A stretch of 64,000 nucleotides of DNA from Artemia franciscana (GCF_032884065.1 NC_088863.1:62953604-63017603), one strand, 5' to 3'. Positions 41,731 to 55,058 are shown, counted from the stretch's first letter. The notes: generated by a model not told the origin, from the sequence alone. Numbers and translations: made by a program.

Positions 41731-42326
41731 TACAGTTTCCTTTTTGTTTTTTTTTTGTTTTTTAGCTTTTTCTTTTCTTAGTTTTTTTCTTTTTTAGTTT
41801 TTCTTTTTTTTTAGTTTCTTCTGTTTATTGATTTGTTTTCTTCAATTTGTCAATGTTCAATCTAACATTGACACTTGGAAAAATCTTTACGTGCCATGCA
41901 TGCTAAAGCTCCAACAATTTATAATAATTTTGGGTATCTGTTTTAAGGTTTTCGAATTACTTTAATCTATTGTCAAAATATATTGAAATATTTGTGCAAT
42001 TCACAGTTTATTTTTCTTTTTTTTTAGTTTTTTAGCTTTTTTTAGTTTTTTTTTAGTTTTTTATCTTTTTTATTTTTTACATTTTTTCTTTTTAGGTTTT
42101 TTCTTTTTTTAATTTTTTAAATTTTTATTTTTTTTTAAGTTTTTTCTTTTTAGTTTTTTTTTAGTTTTTTACCATTTTTCTTTTTTCGAATTACTTTAAT
42201 CTATTGTCAAAATATTTCGAAATATTTATGCAATTTCCAGTTTTTACATTCTAGTTTGTTTTCTTTTATATATATAGAAGATATAATCTGGCGTAACGGA
42301 CAGACAACTTATTTTTATATATATAG

Positions 42327-42327
<1 letters not shown>
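41731..42327 (-). mobile_element. Helitron 5' leader fragment H22
   Basis: This is an inverted copy of H12 (25,684-26,284). It carries the TCAATCTAACATTGACACTT leader sequence, T-rich stretches, TTTCGAAATATTTATGCAAT, ATAATCTGGCGTAACGGACA and a 5' end at 42,327. It has no coding content. Confidence 0.6.
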
Positions 42328-45314
<2,987 letters not shown>

Positions 45315-47686
45315 TCTATATATAAAAATAAGTTGTCTGTGTGCGGATCTGTGGATCTGTGGATCAGGTGACGTCACCTGAAAAAACTGGATCAGGTGAC
45401 AAAACTGAAAACTGAAAAAACTAAATAAAGGTAAAAACTACAAAAAAAACTAAAAACTATTAAAAAAATTAAAAAAGCTAAAAAACTAAAAAAACTAAAA
45501 AAAGACAAAAACTACAAAAAAAACTAAAAACTAATAAAAAAGCTAAAAAACTAAAAAAACTAAAAAAAGGCAAAAACTACAAAAAAAACTAAAAACTAAT
45601 AAAAAAAATAAAAAAGCTAAAAAACTAAAAAAACTAAAAAAACTAAAAAAAGGTAAAAAACTAAAAAAACTAAAAACTAAAAAAAAACTAAAAAAAAGGA
45701 AAAAACTGAAAAATAAGCTAAAATAAAGGTAAAAACCAATAACAAACTAAAAAAAAAACTGAAAAAACTAAAAAAAGGCAAAAACTACAAAAAAAAACTA
45801 AAAACTAATAAAAAAAGTAAAAAAGCTAAAAAACTAAAAAAACTAAAAAAACTAAAAAAAGGTAAAAAACTAAAAAAAATAAAAAATAAAAAAAAATATA
45901 AAAAGGAAAAAACTGAAAAATAAGCTAAAATAAAGGTAAAAATCAATAAAAAACTAAAAAGAAAAAAAGGAGAAAACTAAAAAAAATTTTCATCTAAAAA
46001 ACTAAAAAAAACTAAAAAAGGTAAAAACTAAAAGAACTAAAAAAGAAAAAAATAAATGACGACACTCAAAGAGAAAGCGACCAGGACAAAAGGAATGTTC
46101 GATTAGCAATCAACAAAGCACCGGGACACAGGGAGTATAAACGACGACCAGGACATAAGTAAAAAAAAAAACTAACAAAACTAAAAAGAAGGTAAAAACT
46201 ACAAAAAAACTAAAAAGAAAAAAACTAAAAAAAGGCAAAACTACAAAAAAAACTAAAAACTAATAAAAAAGCTAAAAAACTAAAAAAACTAAAAAAAGGC
46301 AAAAACTACAAAAAAAACTAAAAACTAATAAAAAAAATCAAAAAGCTAAAAAACTAAAAAAACTAAAAAAACTAAAAAAAGGTAAAAAACTAAAAAAACT
46401 AAAAACTAAAAAAAAACTAAAAAAAAGGAAAAAACTGAAAAATAAGCTAAAATAAAGGTAAAAACCAATAAAAAACAAAAAAAAACTGAAAAAACTAAAA
46501 AAAGGCAAAAACTACAAAAAAAACTAAAACTAATAAAAAAAGTAAAAAAGCTAAAAAACTAAAAAAAATAAAAAAACTAAAAAAAGGTAAAAAACTAAAA
46601 AAAATAAAAAATAAAAAAAAACTAAAAAAAAGGAAAAAACTGAAAAATAAGCTAAAATAAAGGTAAAAACCAATAAAAAACTAAAAAAAAAACTGAAAAA
46701 ACTAAAAAAAGGCAAAAACTACAAAAAAACTAAAAACTAATAAAAAAAGTAAAAAAGCTAAAAAACTAAAAAAACTAAAAAAACTAAAAAAACTAAAAAA
46801 AGATAAAAAACTAAAAAAAATAAAAAATAAAAAAAAACCAAAAAAAAGGAAAAAACTGAAAAATAAGCTAACATAAAGGTAAAAACCAATAAAAAACTAA
46901 AAAGAAAAAAAGGAAAAAACTAAAAAAAATTTTCGTCTAAAAAACTAAAAAAAACTAAAAAAGGTAAAAACTAAAAGAACTAAAAAAGAAAAAAATAAAT
47001 GACGACACTCAAAGAGAAAGCGACCAGGACAAAAGGAATGTTCGATTAGCAATCAACAAAGCACCGGGACACAGGGAGTATAAATGACGACCAGGACATA
47101 AGTAAAAAAAAAAATTAACAAAACTAAAAAGAAGGTAAAAACTACAAAAAAACTAAAAAGAAAAAAAAACTAAAAACTAATAAAAAAACTAAAAAATCTA
47201 AAAATCTAAATAAACTAAAAAAGAAAAAAAAAGGAAAAAAATAAAGGAGAAAAACAAAACTAAAAAACGAATGTATATACAGACCGGTACACCGGGATAC
47301 AAATGACGACCGGGACACAGGGAATATAAATGAAGACCGGGACACAGGGACACAACTACAACGGGGACACCGGGGGAAACAGGGGGATATAAATGACGAC
47401 CGGGACAAAAAAACTAAAAAGAAAAAAAAACTAAAAACTAATAAAAAAACTAAAAAATCTAAAAATCTAAATAAGCTAAAAAAGAAAAAAAAGGAAAAAA
47501 ATAAAGGTCGATTAGCAATCACCATCAACAAAGCTCAAGGGCAATCATTAGAATCATGAGGTATAGATCTGAATACAGATTGTTTTCCCATGGACCATTA
47601 TATGTTGCATGTTCAAGAGTCGGTAAACCTGACAATCTATTTATATGCAAAGACAATGGGACAGCAAAGAATGTTGTATATTCGCA

Positions 47687-47767
<81 letters not shown>

Positions 47768-47920
47768 ATATTCACAGGTGGGACATAGGGACACAACTAC
47801 AATGGCGCGTAACTATTATGGCGCGTAACGACTTACGCGCGCGGGGGGGCTTGGGGGGGGCGCGAAGCGCCCCCACCAACTAGGTGTTGGGGTGGCGCGA
47901 AGCGCCACCCCAACAGCTAG
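45315..47920 (+). mobile_element. Helitron H24, non-autonomous, abutting H23 exactly
   Basis: Its TC (45,315-45,316) directly follows the CTAG of H23. The leader GTGCGGATCTGTGGATCTGT matches H14. Three CTAAAAA modules (conserved blocks near 46,055 and 46,995), minisatellite 47,275-47,405, helicase end 47,507-47,691, (TA)n 47,692-47,764, double hairpin and CTAG 47,917-47,920 follow. Confidence 0.8.
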
Positions 47921-47967
47921 TATATATATATAAATAAGTTGTCTGTCTGTGGATCTGTGTGTCTGTC

Positions 47968-48002
47968 AGGTGACGTCATGTTTCTGTGTCGACTGACGTC
48001 AT
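47968..48002 (+). promoter_or_regulatory. Two TGACGTCA sites in the H25 leader
   Basis: CAGGTGACGTCATG and CTGACGTCATGAAG lie 22 bases apart, about 55-90 bases before the ATG. Equivalent pairs precede the coding start in H15 and H16. They fit a CREB/ATF-type promoter element, but no function is shown. Confidence 0.4.
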
Positions 48003-48055
48003 GAAGTTAGTTGTCGTCATTTTCACGTAGAAATCTATTAATGTTTAAGTTTAAA

Positions 48056-49825
48056 ATGACTGATGAACTTACAATGGCAAAAGCCGGTGAAGATGCTCAA
48101 AGAGTCTATGCCAAAAAACTTGCTGCTGATAGATAAAGTCAGAAAAGAAAGCGTGCCGAGGAATCAAAAGAACAGCAAGGAAACAGGCTTGAGGCTGATA
48201 GAGAAAGAAAGAACAGAAAGCGTGCCGAGGAGCTACCAGAGCAACGCGAAAGCAGACTTGCTGCTAAAAGAGAAAGTGAAAAAAGAAGGCGTGCCGAGGA
48301 ATCACAATAACAGCAAGAAATCTTGCTGTTTAGAGAAAGAAAGAACAGAAAGCGTGCCGAGGAACTACCAGAGCAACGCGAAAGCAGACTTGCTGCTAAA
48401 AGAGAAAGTGAAAAAAGAAGGCGTGCCGAGGAATCACAAGAACAGCAAGAAATCAGGCTTGCTGCTGATAAAGAAAGTAAGAAAAGAAAGCGTGCCGAGG
48501 AATCACAAGAACAGCAAGAAATCAGGCTTGCTACTGATAGTGAAAGTAAGAAAAGAAAGCGTGCCGAGGAATCAGAGCAACCTGAAAGTTATCGCCTGGC
48601 ATTCAGGTACAGCCCAGTCGATGATTATAGCTTGAGTAGATATGTTCAAATCGGGACAATGTCTAAAATTTGTCCCTATTGCAAGGCCTTGAAATTCAAT
48701 GGTGAAACAATGGGAATGTGTTGCGCCTCAGGAAAAGTTAAACTTCCTCTATTGGCTGCACCACCAGAGCCATTGAAGACTTTCCTTACTGGAACTACGT
48801 CAGAATCTAAGCGTTTTTTGTCAAAAATCAGAAAATACAACTCATGTTTCCAGATGACGTCGTTTGGAGCCCAAATCGAAAATCCAGATCAATTTATGTC
48901 TACTTTCAAAGTAAAAGGGCAAATTTATCATAGAGCAGGGTCCCTTCTACCATTCTCAGGCGAGAATCATAAATTTTTACAATTGTACTTCATCAGTGAT
49001 AGAAATTCTGAATTGAATGCACGTTGCGAAATTTCTCCCAACGTTGAAAGGACAATCGTTTCCCAATTGCAACATCTTTTCCACGAAAATAATAATTTAG
49101 TGCGTCTGTTCAAAACAGCCATCGATTTGATGCCTACTGATACGCATAAAATTGTTATTTCCGCTGACAAAACGCCTCCTGGCCAACATGTGCGTAGATA
49201 CAATGCTCCAACTATCGACGAAGTGGCAATCGTTATGGTCGGTGATCAGTTTTTACCTCGAGATATTATTCTTCATAAGCGAAACGCTCAGTTGTTAAGA
49301 ATTGCTGAAACTCATCGATGCTACGATGCCTTACAATATCCTATCATTTTTTGGGATGGAGCCGACGGCTATCACTTTAATATTAAATTGATGAATCCAG
49401 CCACTAACAAAGAAATGAATAAGAAATGCAGTGCAATGCATTATTATTCCTATAGACTAATGATTCGGCAGGATGAAGAAAATTATATTTTAAAATGCCG
49501 TGAATTGTTTCACCAATTTATCGTTGATATGTATGCTAAAATTGAATCAGAACGTTTGCTATATATCCGCCTGAATCAGACCAAGCTCCGCTCTGAACAA
49601 TACATTCATTTGCGAGATGCAGTTATAAATGACGGTAATACCACAAACGTTGGAAGATTAACAATTTTACCTTCGTCATATGCTGGCAGTCCCCGTCATA
49701 TGCATGAATATGCTCAAGATGCTATTGCGTATTTTCGTCTCTATGGTCGTCCAGATTTATTTATTACATTTACATGTAATCAATCTTGGGACGAGATACT
49801 TCAGCTTTTACTTCAAGGCCAATAG
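48056..49825 (+). CDS. Helitron protein, N-terminal part: STPR-like repeats, Cys motif, N-domain
   Basis: The start is ATG 48,056 (MTDELTMAKAGEDAQRVYAK), supported by the same start in H15. The frame carries in-frame TAA stops at 48,134 and 48,308, then stays open from 48,311 to the TAG at 49,823. About six 23-residue repeats of the type RLAAKRESEKRRRAEESQ fill 48,120-48,590. Their period and pattern match the STPR repeats of the silkworm DNA-binding protein FMBP-1, so they may bind the element's DNA. Then come CPYCKALKFNGE...CCASGK (about 48,670-48,735) and the Helitron-like N-terminal domain, reaching HMHEYAQDAIAYFRLYGR and Rep motif 1 LFITFTCNQSWDEI (49,757-49,798). Confidence 0.8.
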
Positions 49826-51154
49826 GCGGTTCATAGGCAAGACATTATGGCCCGTGTCTTTCGGCAAAAGTTGAAATCACTGATAAACTACATAGTAAAA
49901 CTTAAAGTGTTTGGGTCAGTGCGATGCTGGATGTACTCAGTGGAATGGCAAAAACGAGGTTTGCCAGACGCACATATACTAATCTGGCTACATAAAAAAA
50001 TTACTTCGAACGAAATTGATGATGTGATTTCCGCTGAAATACCTGATAAAAATGTCGATAAGGGGTTACATGATATTATTGTAAAAAATATGATACATGG
50101 ACCTTGCGGTGCACTGAACGAAAATTCACCATGCATGGCCAAAGGAAGGTGCACAAAGCAATATCCTCGACTTTTAGTATCAAAGACAATTACTGGCAAT
50201 GATGGTTACCCACAATATAGAAGAAGATCTACTGAAGATGACGGTAAAACAGCAATAATAAAGAAGCGGAACGGTACCACCATCGAAGTAGATAACCAGT
50301 GGGTTGTTCCATATTCCCCATTATTATCAAAAACATTTAATGCACACATAGACGTTGAATACTCTAACTCCGTAAAGGCAATCAAATACATATATAAATA
50401 CGTCAACAAAGGCAGTGACATGGCAGTTTTTGGCTTGCAGCCCGAAATCAAAGATTTCGACGAAATCGTACAATATCAGGCTGGAAGATACATAAGCAGT
50501 AATGAAGCTGTTTGGCGAATTCTTTCATTTCCGATACATGAACGTAGTCCAGCTGTTGTTCACTTAGCGGTACATTTACAGAATGGTCAACGTGTTTATT
50601 TCACGGAAACCAACGTGCAACAAAGAGCCCTGAATCCACCGGATACAACATTAACAGCTTTTTGTTCGCTTTGCAAAAATGATTCTTTTGCAAAAAAACT
50701 GCTGTATACTGAAGTGCCTTCGTATTACACGTGGAATACTAAAAATAAAGTATTTGAACGTCGAAAACAGGGTAAGTCAGTCGACGCCCAACCTACCATC
50801 TTCAAAGATACCACGATAGGAAGACTCTACACCGTTCACCCTAATCAACATGAATGCTTCTTTCTACGCCTGCTTTTGGTGAATGTACCCGGTCCGACAT
50901 CCTTAGAGTATTTGAGAACTGTAAACGGTACTATACATGACACTTACCGTAGTGCATGCCAAGCTCTGAATTTATTGGAGAATGACCAACACTGGGATAA
51001 CTGCATCAATGACGCGTGTGAAACGTCAACCCCAAGTCAAATTCGTGCATTGTTTGGCATCAGTTTAACAACTTGCTCTCCATCAGCTCCTACAGAGTTA
51101 TGGGAAAAATATAAGTCAAAATGTCCGAAGATATACTCCATCGAAAACAGTTAA
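49826..51154 (+). CDS. Helitron HUH Rep domain and post-Rep region
   Basis: It is in the same frame as the preceding part; only the TAG at 49,823 separates them. The Rep domain should nick and rejoin single strands during rolling-circle transposition. The HUH site reads GLPDAHILIWL (about 49,955-49,987), with Asp where family members have the first His, which should impair metal binding. The Tyr motif region AIKYIYKYVNKGSD is present (about 50,380-50,421). MIHGPCG and AGRYISSNEAVWR boxes follow. The frame ends at a TAA (51,152) only because one A is missing in the run at 51,117-51,120. H16 has five As there and reads through into the helicase. Confidence 0.85.
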   Translation, partial: AVHRQDIMARVFRQKLKSLINYIVKLKVFGSVRCWMYSVEWQKRGLPDAHILIWLHKKITSNEIDDVISAEIPDKNVDKGLHDIIVKNMIHGPCGALNENSPCMAKGRCTKQYPRLLVSKTITGNDGYPQYRRRSTEDDGKTAIIKKRNGTTIEVDNQWVVPYSPLLSKTFNAHIDVEYSNSVKAIKYIYKYVNKGSDMAVFGLQPEIKDFDEIVQYQAGRYISSNEAVWRILSFPIHERSPAVVHLAVHLQNGQRVYFTETNVQQRALNPPDTTLTAFCSLCKNDSFAKKLLYTEVPSYYTWNTKNKVFERRKQGKSVDAQPTIFKDTTIGRLYTVHPNQHECFFLRLLLVNVPGPTSLEYLRTVNGTIHDTYRSACQALNLLENDQHWDNCINDACETSTPSQIRALFGISLTTCSPSAPTELWEKYKSKCPKIYSIENS

Positions 51155-51528
51155 AGACGTCAGATATGACTTTTGATTTTATATCAGAAATTTATAACTA
51201 CACTTTAGTTCTTATAGAAGATTTGTGCGTACGTATGGCAAACAAACCTCTTCAGGATTTGGGAATGCCTTCACCTAACCGTATCGCTGCTGTTTCGACA
51301 TGTGTAGAATTGGATCGTGAACAAAGTTACAGTACGAGTGATCTATTGTCGTATGTACAAAATAACATTTCCAAGTTAACGTCGGAACAAAAAGACATTT
51401 ATGATACGATAATGCATTGTGTCGATAACAACGTTGGAGAAATTTTCTTTTTGGATGCGCCAGGAGATACTGTTAAAACGTTTGTGATAAAACTGATTCT
51501 GGCATCAATTCGATCAAAAATGATATAG
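51121..51528 (+). CDS. Helitron PIF1-like helicase, N-terminal part
   Basis: It continues the Rep protein in the next frame (MSEDILHRKQLKTSD) and runs to the ATP-binding site. The linker LTSEQKDIYDTIMHCVDNN precedes LFLDAPGDTVKTFVIKL at about 51,447-51,497. Walker A should be GGTGKT, as in H16. Here two glycines are replaced by Asp and Val, although Lys-Thr remain. The frame ends at SIRSKMI because one A is missing in the A-run near 51,517-51,521, where H16 has six. Confidence 0.8.
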   Translation: MSEDILHRKQLKTSDMTFDFISEIYNYTLVLIEDLCVRMANKPLQDLGMPSPNRIAAVSTCVELDREQSYSTSDLLSYVQNNISKLTSEQKDIYDTIMHCVDNNVGEIFFLDAPGDTVKTFVIKLILASIRSKMI

Positions 51529-51530
51529 CG

Positions 51531-52745
51531 TTGGCAATTGCGTCGTCCGGAATAGCCGCAACATTGCTGCCTGGTGGAAGAACTTCTCATTCCGCTTTGA
51601 AATTGCCTCTGAATTTGCATTATACAGAAACTCCCACGTGCAATATTTCCAAATCATCTGGGATGGGTAAAGTATTGCCGCAATGCAAACTTATTATTTG
51701 GGATGAGTGCACAATGGCACACAAAAAATCGCTCGAGGCTCTGGATCAATGCTTGAAAGATTTTAGAGGGAAGTCGAAACCCTTTGGCAGCACATTAATA
51801 TTGCTTGCGGGAGATTTCAGGCAAACATTACCTATAATACCTAGATCAACTCCTGCAGACGAACCGAATGCTTGCCTGAAAAATTGTAATTTATGGGCAC
51901 ACGTAAAAATATTAAAATTAACTACAAATATGCGTGTCCGATTGCAAAACGATGACTCTGGTCAAACATTTTCAGATCAATTGCTGGCAATTGGAAACGG
52001 AAAGCTCCCAGTAGACTCAATTTCAGGACGTATACAACTACCTGCTGATTTCTGTAATTTAGTGACGTCCAAAAATGAATTGATTGAAAAAGTATTTCCG
52101 AATATTTTAAAAAATTATATAAATAATAAATGGCTAAGTGAAAGAGCGATTCTCGCACCCAAAAATATAGACGTCCACGAAATGAACAATATTGTTTTAA
52201 CCAAGATTCGAGACCAGGCAGTCCTTTACAAGTCAGTCGACACAGTTTTGGAACCAAATGAAGCGGTTAATTATCCATCTGAATTTTTAAATTCCATAGA
52301 TCCTTCAGGGTTTCCACCACACGTGCTACAACTAAAAATAGGCGTACCAATAATACTTTTAAGAAATATCAACCCACCAAAGCTTTGCAATGGCACGCGA
52401 CTTGCCGTAAAAAAAACAATGGAAAACCTAATAGAGGCCACAATCTTGACAGGGCCTTTTGAGGGTGAGGCTGTTCTTATTCCTCGCATTCCCATGATTC
52501 CAACGGATCTGCCTTTTCAATTTAAAAGATTGCAATTCCCAATTCGATTAGCATTTGCAATCACCATTAACAAAGCTCAAGGTCAATCATTAGAAAAATG
52601 TGGTATAGATCTTAATACTGATTGTTTTTCCCATGGACAATTGTACGTTGCATGTTCGAGGGTCGGTAAACCTGACAATCTATTTATATACAGCGACAAT
52701 TGGACAGCGAAGAGTGTTGTATATTCGCAAGTTTTACGCAGTTAA
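51531..52745 (+). CDS. Helitron PIF1-like helicase, C-terminal part
   Basis: 404 residues in the third frame, intact to the natural TAA (52,743). Visible superfamily 1 motifs are SSGIAATLLPGGRTSHSA, Walker B LIIWDECTMAHKKSLEALD, GDFRQTLPIIPR (motif III-like), LTTNMR, and [15 protein letters not shown] with [14 protein letters not shown] near the end (motif VI region). It would unwind the donor strand 5'-to-3' during rolling-circle replication. The last ~60 codons are the part retained in nearly every non-autonomous Helitron in the window. Confidence 0.9.
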   Translation: MAIASSGIAATLLPGGRTSHSALKLPLNLHYTETPTCNISKSSGMGKVLPQCKLIIWDECTMAHKKSLEALDQCLKDFRGKSKPFGSTLILLAGDFRQTLPIIPRSTPADEPNACLKNCNLWAHVKILKLTTNMRVRLQNDDSGQTFSDQLLAIGNGKLPVDSISGRIQLPADFCNLVTSKNELIEKVFPNILKNYINNKWLSERAILAPKNIDVHEMNNIVLTKIRDQAVLYKSVDTVLEPNEAVNYPSEFLNSIDPSGFPPHVLQLKIGVPIILLRNINPPKLCNGTRLAVKKTMENLIEATILTGPFEGEAVLIPRIPMIPTDLPFQFKRLQFPIRLAFAITINKAQGQSLEKCGIDLNTDCFSHGQLYVACSRVGKPDNLFIYSDNWTAKSVVYSQVLRS

Positions 52746-53002
52746 TTTGTATTGTATCTATCTATCTATCTATCTATATAAAAACGAGTTGTGTGTATGC
52801 ATGTTTGTTTGTTTGTAAAAAGAGCGTTTGCATATGACGTCATTATTAGTACATACGGCTTTTTACGCAAGTTTTACGCAGTTAATTTGTATTGTATCTA
52901 TCTATCTATCTATCTATATAAAAACGAGTTGTGTGTATGCATGTTTGTTTGTTTGTAAAAAGAGCGTTTGCATATGACGTCATTATTAGTACATACGGCT
53001 TT
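52726..53002 (+). repeat. 140-bp tandem duplication in the H25 tail
   Basis: The units begin CGCAAGTTTTACGCAGTTAA at 52,726 and 52,866 and include the last helicase codons, the TATC run, the AAAACGAGTTGTGTG leader motif and TGACGTCA. They are almost identical, so the duplication is recent. Confidence 0.85.
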
Positions 53003-53174
53003 GTATATGCACAGACAATGGGAAAGCCAAGAATGTTGTATATTCGCAATTTTTACGTAGTTTGAAACACATATATAAATCTATCTATATTCACAGGTGG
53101 GACACAGGGACACAATTACAATGGCGCGTAACTAATATGGTGCGTAACGACTTACGCGCGCGGGGGGGCTTGGG

Positions 53175-53237
53175 GGGGCGCGAAGCGCCCCACCAACTAG
53201 GTGTTGGGGTGGCGCGAAGCGCCACCCCAACAGCTAG
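53175..53237 (+). other. Double Helitron 3' terminator of H25
   Basis: Inner hairpin: GGGGCGC-GAA-GCGCCCC (53,175-53,191), then ACCAA and CTAG (53,197-53,200). Outer hairpin: GGGGTGGCGC-GAA-GCGCCACCCC (53,206-53,228), then AACAG and CTAG (53,234-53,237), followed by T. Both have the same GAA loop and the same 5-base spacing. Confidence 0.9.
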
Positions 53238-53376
53238 TATATATATATATATATATATATATATCTTCTATATATATAAAAATAAGTTGTTTGTGTGTTA
53301 TGTCTCTCTGTCTGTCTGTCTGCATATGACGTCTGAATTATTTCATCATATACCAATTCAAAAACGAATGTATTCA
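53238..53376 (+). mobile_element. (TA)n and Helitron 5' terminus H26
   Basis: TA units (53,238-53,263) are followed by a plus-strand 5' end (TC at 53,267, TATATATAAAAATAAGTTGT) and a TCTGTCTGTCTGCATATGAC leader. The element has no 3' end. It passes into the tRNA-like sequence and a short CTAAAAA array (53,466-53,570). Confidence 0.6.
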
Positions 53377-53453
53377 AGCCCGAAGTAGCTGAGTTGGTAG
53401 CGCGTTATGTTCCAGGTTCTAGGTCCGAGAGGTTGCAGGTTCGAACCTTGGCT
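53377..53453 (+). ncRNA. tRNA-like sequence, possibly a SINE head
   Basis: A 77-base stretch has an A box (TAGCTGAGTTGGTAG) and a B box (GGTTCGAACC) at tRNA-like spacing. AGCC/GGCT pair at the ends as a partial acceptor stem. The T stem has mismatches and I cannot place a convincing anticodon arm, so a tRNA-derived SINE head or tRNA pseudogene is more likely than a working tRNA. It lies inside Helitron sequence. Confidence 0.45.
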
Positions 53454-53573
53454 AGGTAAAAACGAAAAAAAAAAAAAACTAAAAAAACTAAAAAAAATGT
53501 AAACACTACAAAAAAACTAAAAAGAAAAAAAAACTAAAAACTAATAAAAAAACTAAAAAAGCTAAGAATATTT

Positions 53574-54152
53574 TTAACTACGTAAAACTTGCGAATATAC
53601 AACATTCTTTGCTGTCCCATTGTCTGTCCATATAAATAGATTGTCAGGTTTACCAACTCTTGAACATGCAACATAATAATTGTCCATGGGAAAACAATCC
53701 GTATTCAGATCTATACCACATTTTTCTAACGATTGCCCTTGAGCATTGTTGATTGCTAATCGAACATTCCCTGTGTCCCCATCGTCATTTATATATTCCC
53801 CTGTGCCCCCGTTGTAGTTGTGTCCTGGTCGTCATTTATATTCCCTGTGTCCCGGTCGTCATTTATGTCCCGGTATCCCAATCTGTAATTTCTCTTTGAG
53901 TGTCCCGGTCGTCATTTATATTCCCTCTGTCCCGGTCGTCATTTGTGTCCCGGTCTGTAATTTTCTTTGAGTTTTCCGGTCGTCATTTGTATTCCCTGTG
54001 TCCCGGTCGTCATTTGTGTCCCCGCGTCCCGGTCTGTAGTGTCATCTTATAATGACGTCATATACAATGCCTTATATACTTATAATGACGTCAAATGCAA
54101 ACCCACAAACAAACAAACATGCATATATACAACTTATTTATATATATATAGA
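53574..54152 (-). mobile_element. Helitron H27 fragment
   Basis: Helicase end (53,762-53,574), minisatellite (53,780-54,035), a leader with TGACGTCA at about 54,054 and 54,088, and a 5' end at 54,152. It shows the same truncated layout as H8 and H21. Confidence 0.65.
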
Positions 54153-55058
54153 TACAGTTTCCTTTTTAGTTTTTTTCCGTTTTTCTTTTTTTTAGTTTCT
54201 TCTTTTTATTGATTTATTTTCTTCAATTTGACAATGTTCATTCTAACATTGACACTTGGAAAAATCTTTACGTGCCAAGCATGCTAAAGCTCCAACAATT
54301 TATAATAACCCTCAAATTTTGGGTATCTGTTTTAAGGTTTTCGAATTATTTTAATCTATTGTCAAAATATATTGAAATATTTGTGCAATTCCCAGTTTTT
54401 TTTTAGTTTTTTAGCTTTTTTAAGTTTTTTTTCTTTTTAGTTTTTTACCATTTTTCTTTTTCTTCTTTATTTTTCAGCGTCACTATGAAATACATATCGC
54501 CAAACCTTTGTTTTTGTAACTAAAATCTGGTAGGCATTGATGACCTTATCCAAGTCAAAATCCCAAACCCAATCATCATTGCTATCATTTTCAGTTTTGA
54601 TACGTTTTGACTCTCGCTGTCCAGGTGGATTTTCATCTAACTGCACGGTTTTGCGTTCTTTCGCCGCAAGCCTTTTGGCATTAACCCTTTGAGCAGATTC
54701 CTCGGCTGTTTCTTCTGCCATTGTAGGATTTATACTAAAATTTCTTTTAATTAACTATTTGAGCAGCTTCCTCGGCTGTTTCTTCTGTCATTTTAAGATC
54801 TATACTAAAAATTCCGCTTTACGTGCCAAGCTTGCTAAAGCTCAACAATTTATAATAAACCCAAAGTTTTTAAGTATCTGTTTTAAGGTTTTCGAATTAC
54901 TTTAATCTATTGTCAAAATATTTCGAAACTTTTATGCAATTCCCAGTTTTTACATTTTAGTTTGTTTTCTTTTTCTTCTTTATTTTTCATAATCTGGCGT
55001 AACAGACATAGTGTAACAGACATAACACACAAACAACTTATTTTTATATATATATATT
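54153..55058 (-). mobile_element. Helitron H28, 5' part with protein start
   Basis: Leader sequence (TTCTAACATTGACACTTGGA), an N-terminal coding fragment, a partial second copy of that start (about 54,742-54,800), a further leader with ATAATCTGGCGTAACAGACA, and a 5' end at about 55,058. This is the right edge of the Helitron concatemer. Confidence 0.6.
54467..54721 (-). pseudogene. Helitron-like protein N-terminus fragment
   Basis: 84 codons from MAEETAEESAQRVNAKRLAA, related to the start of the H25 protein. It then diverges into an acidic, Lys-rich segment (KRIKTENDSNDDWVWDFDLD) and VWRYVFHSDAEK that I cannot place in H25. It may be a different Helitron subfamily or captured sequence. No STPR array is present. 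Confidence 0.45.

Larger units (their letters stand above)
47921..53237 (+). mobile_element. Helitron H25, near full-length autonomous-type copy
   Basis: 5.3 kb, starting immediately after the H24 CTAG with TATATATATATAAATAAGTT (the first TC is lost). It carries a 135-bp leader with two TGACGTCA sites, a protein-coding region 48,056-52,745 in order STPR-like repeats, Cys motif, N-domain, Rep and PIF1-like helicase, a tail with a 140-bp tandem duplication, and the double hairpin ending in CTAG (53,234-53,237). It is the only copy here with Rep and helicase together. Stops and frameshifts make it inactive as assembled. Confidence 0.9.
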
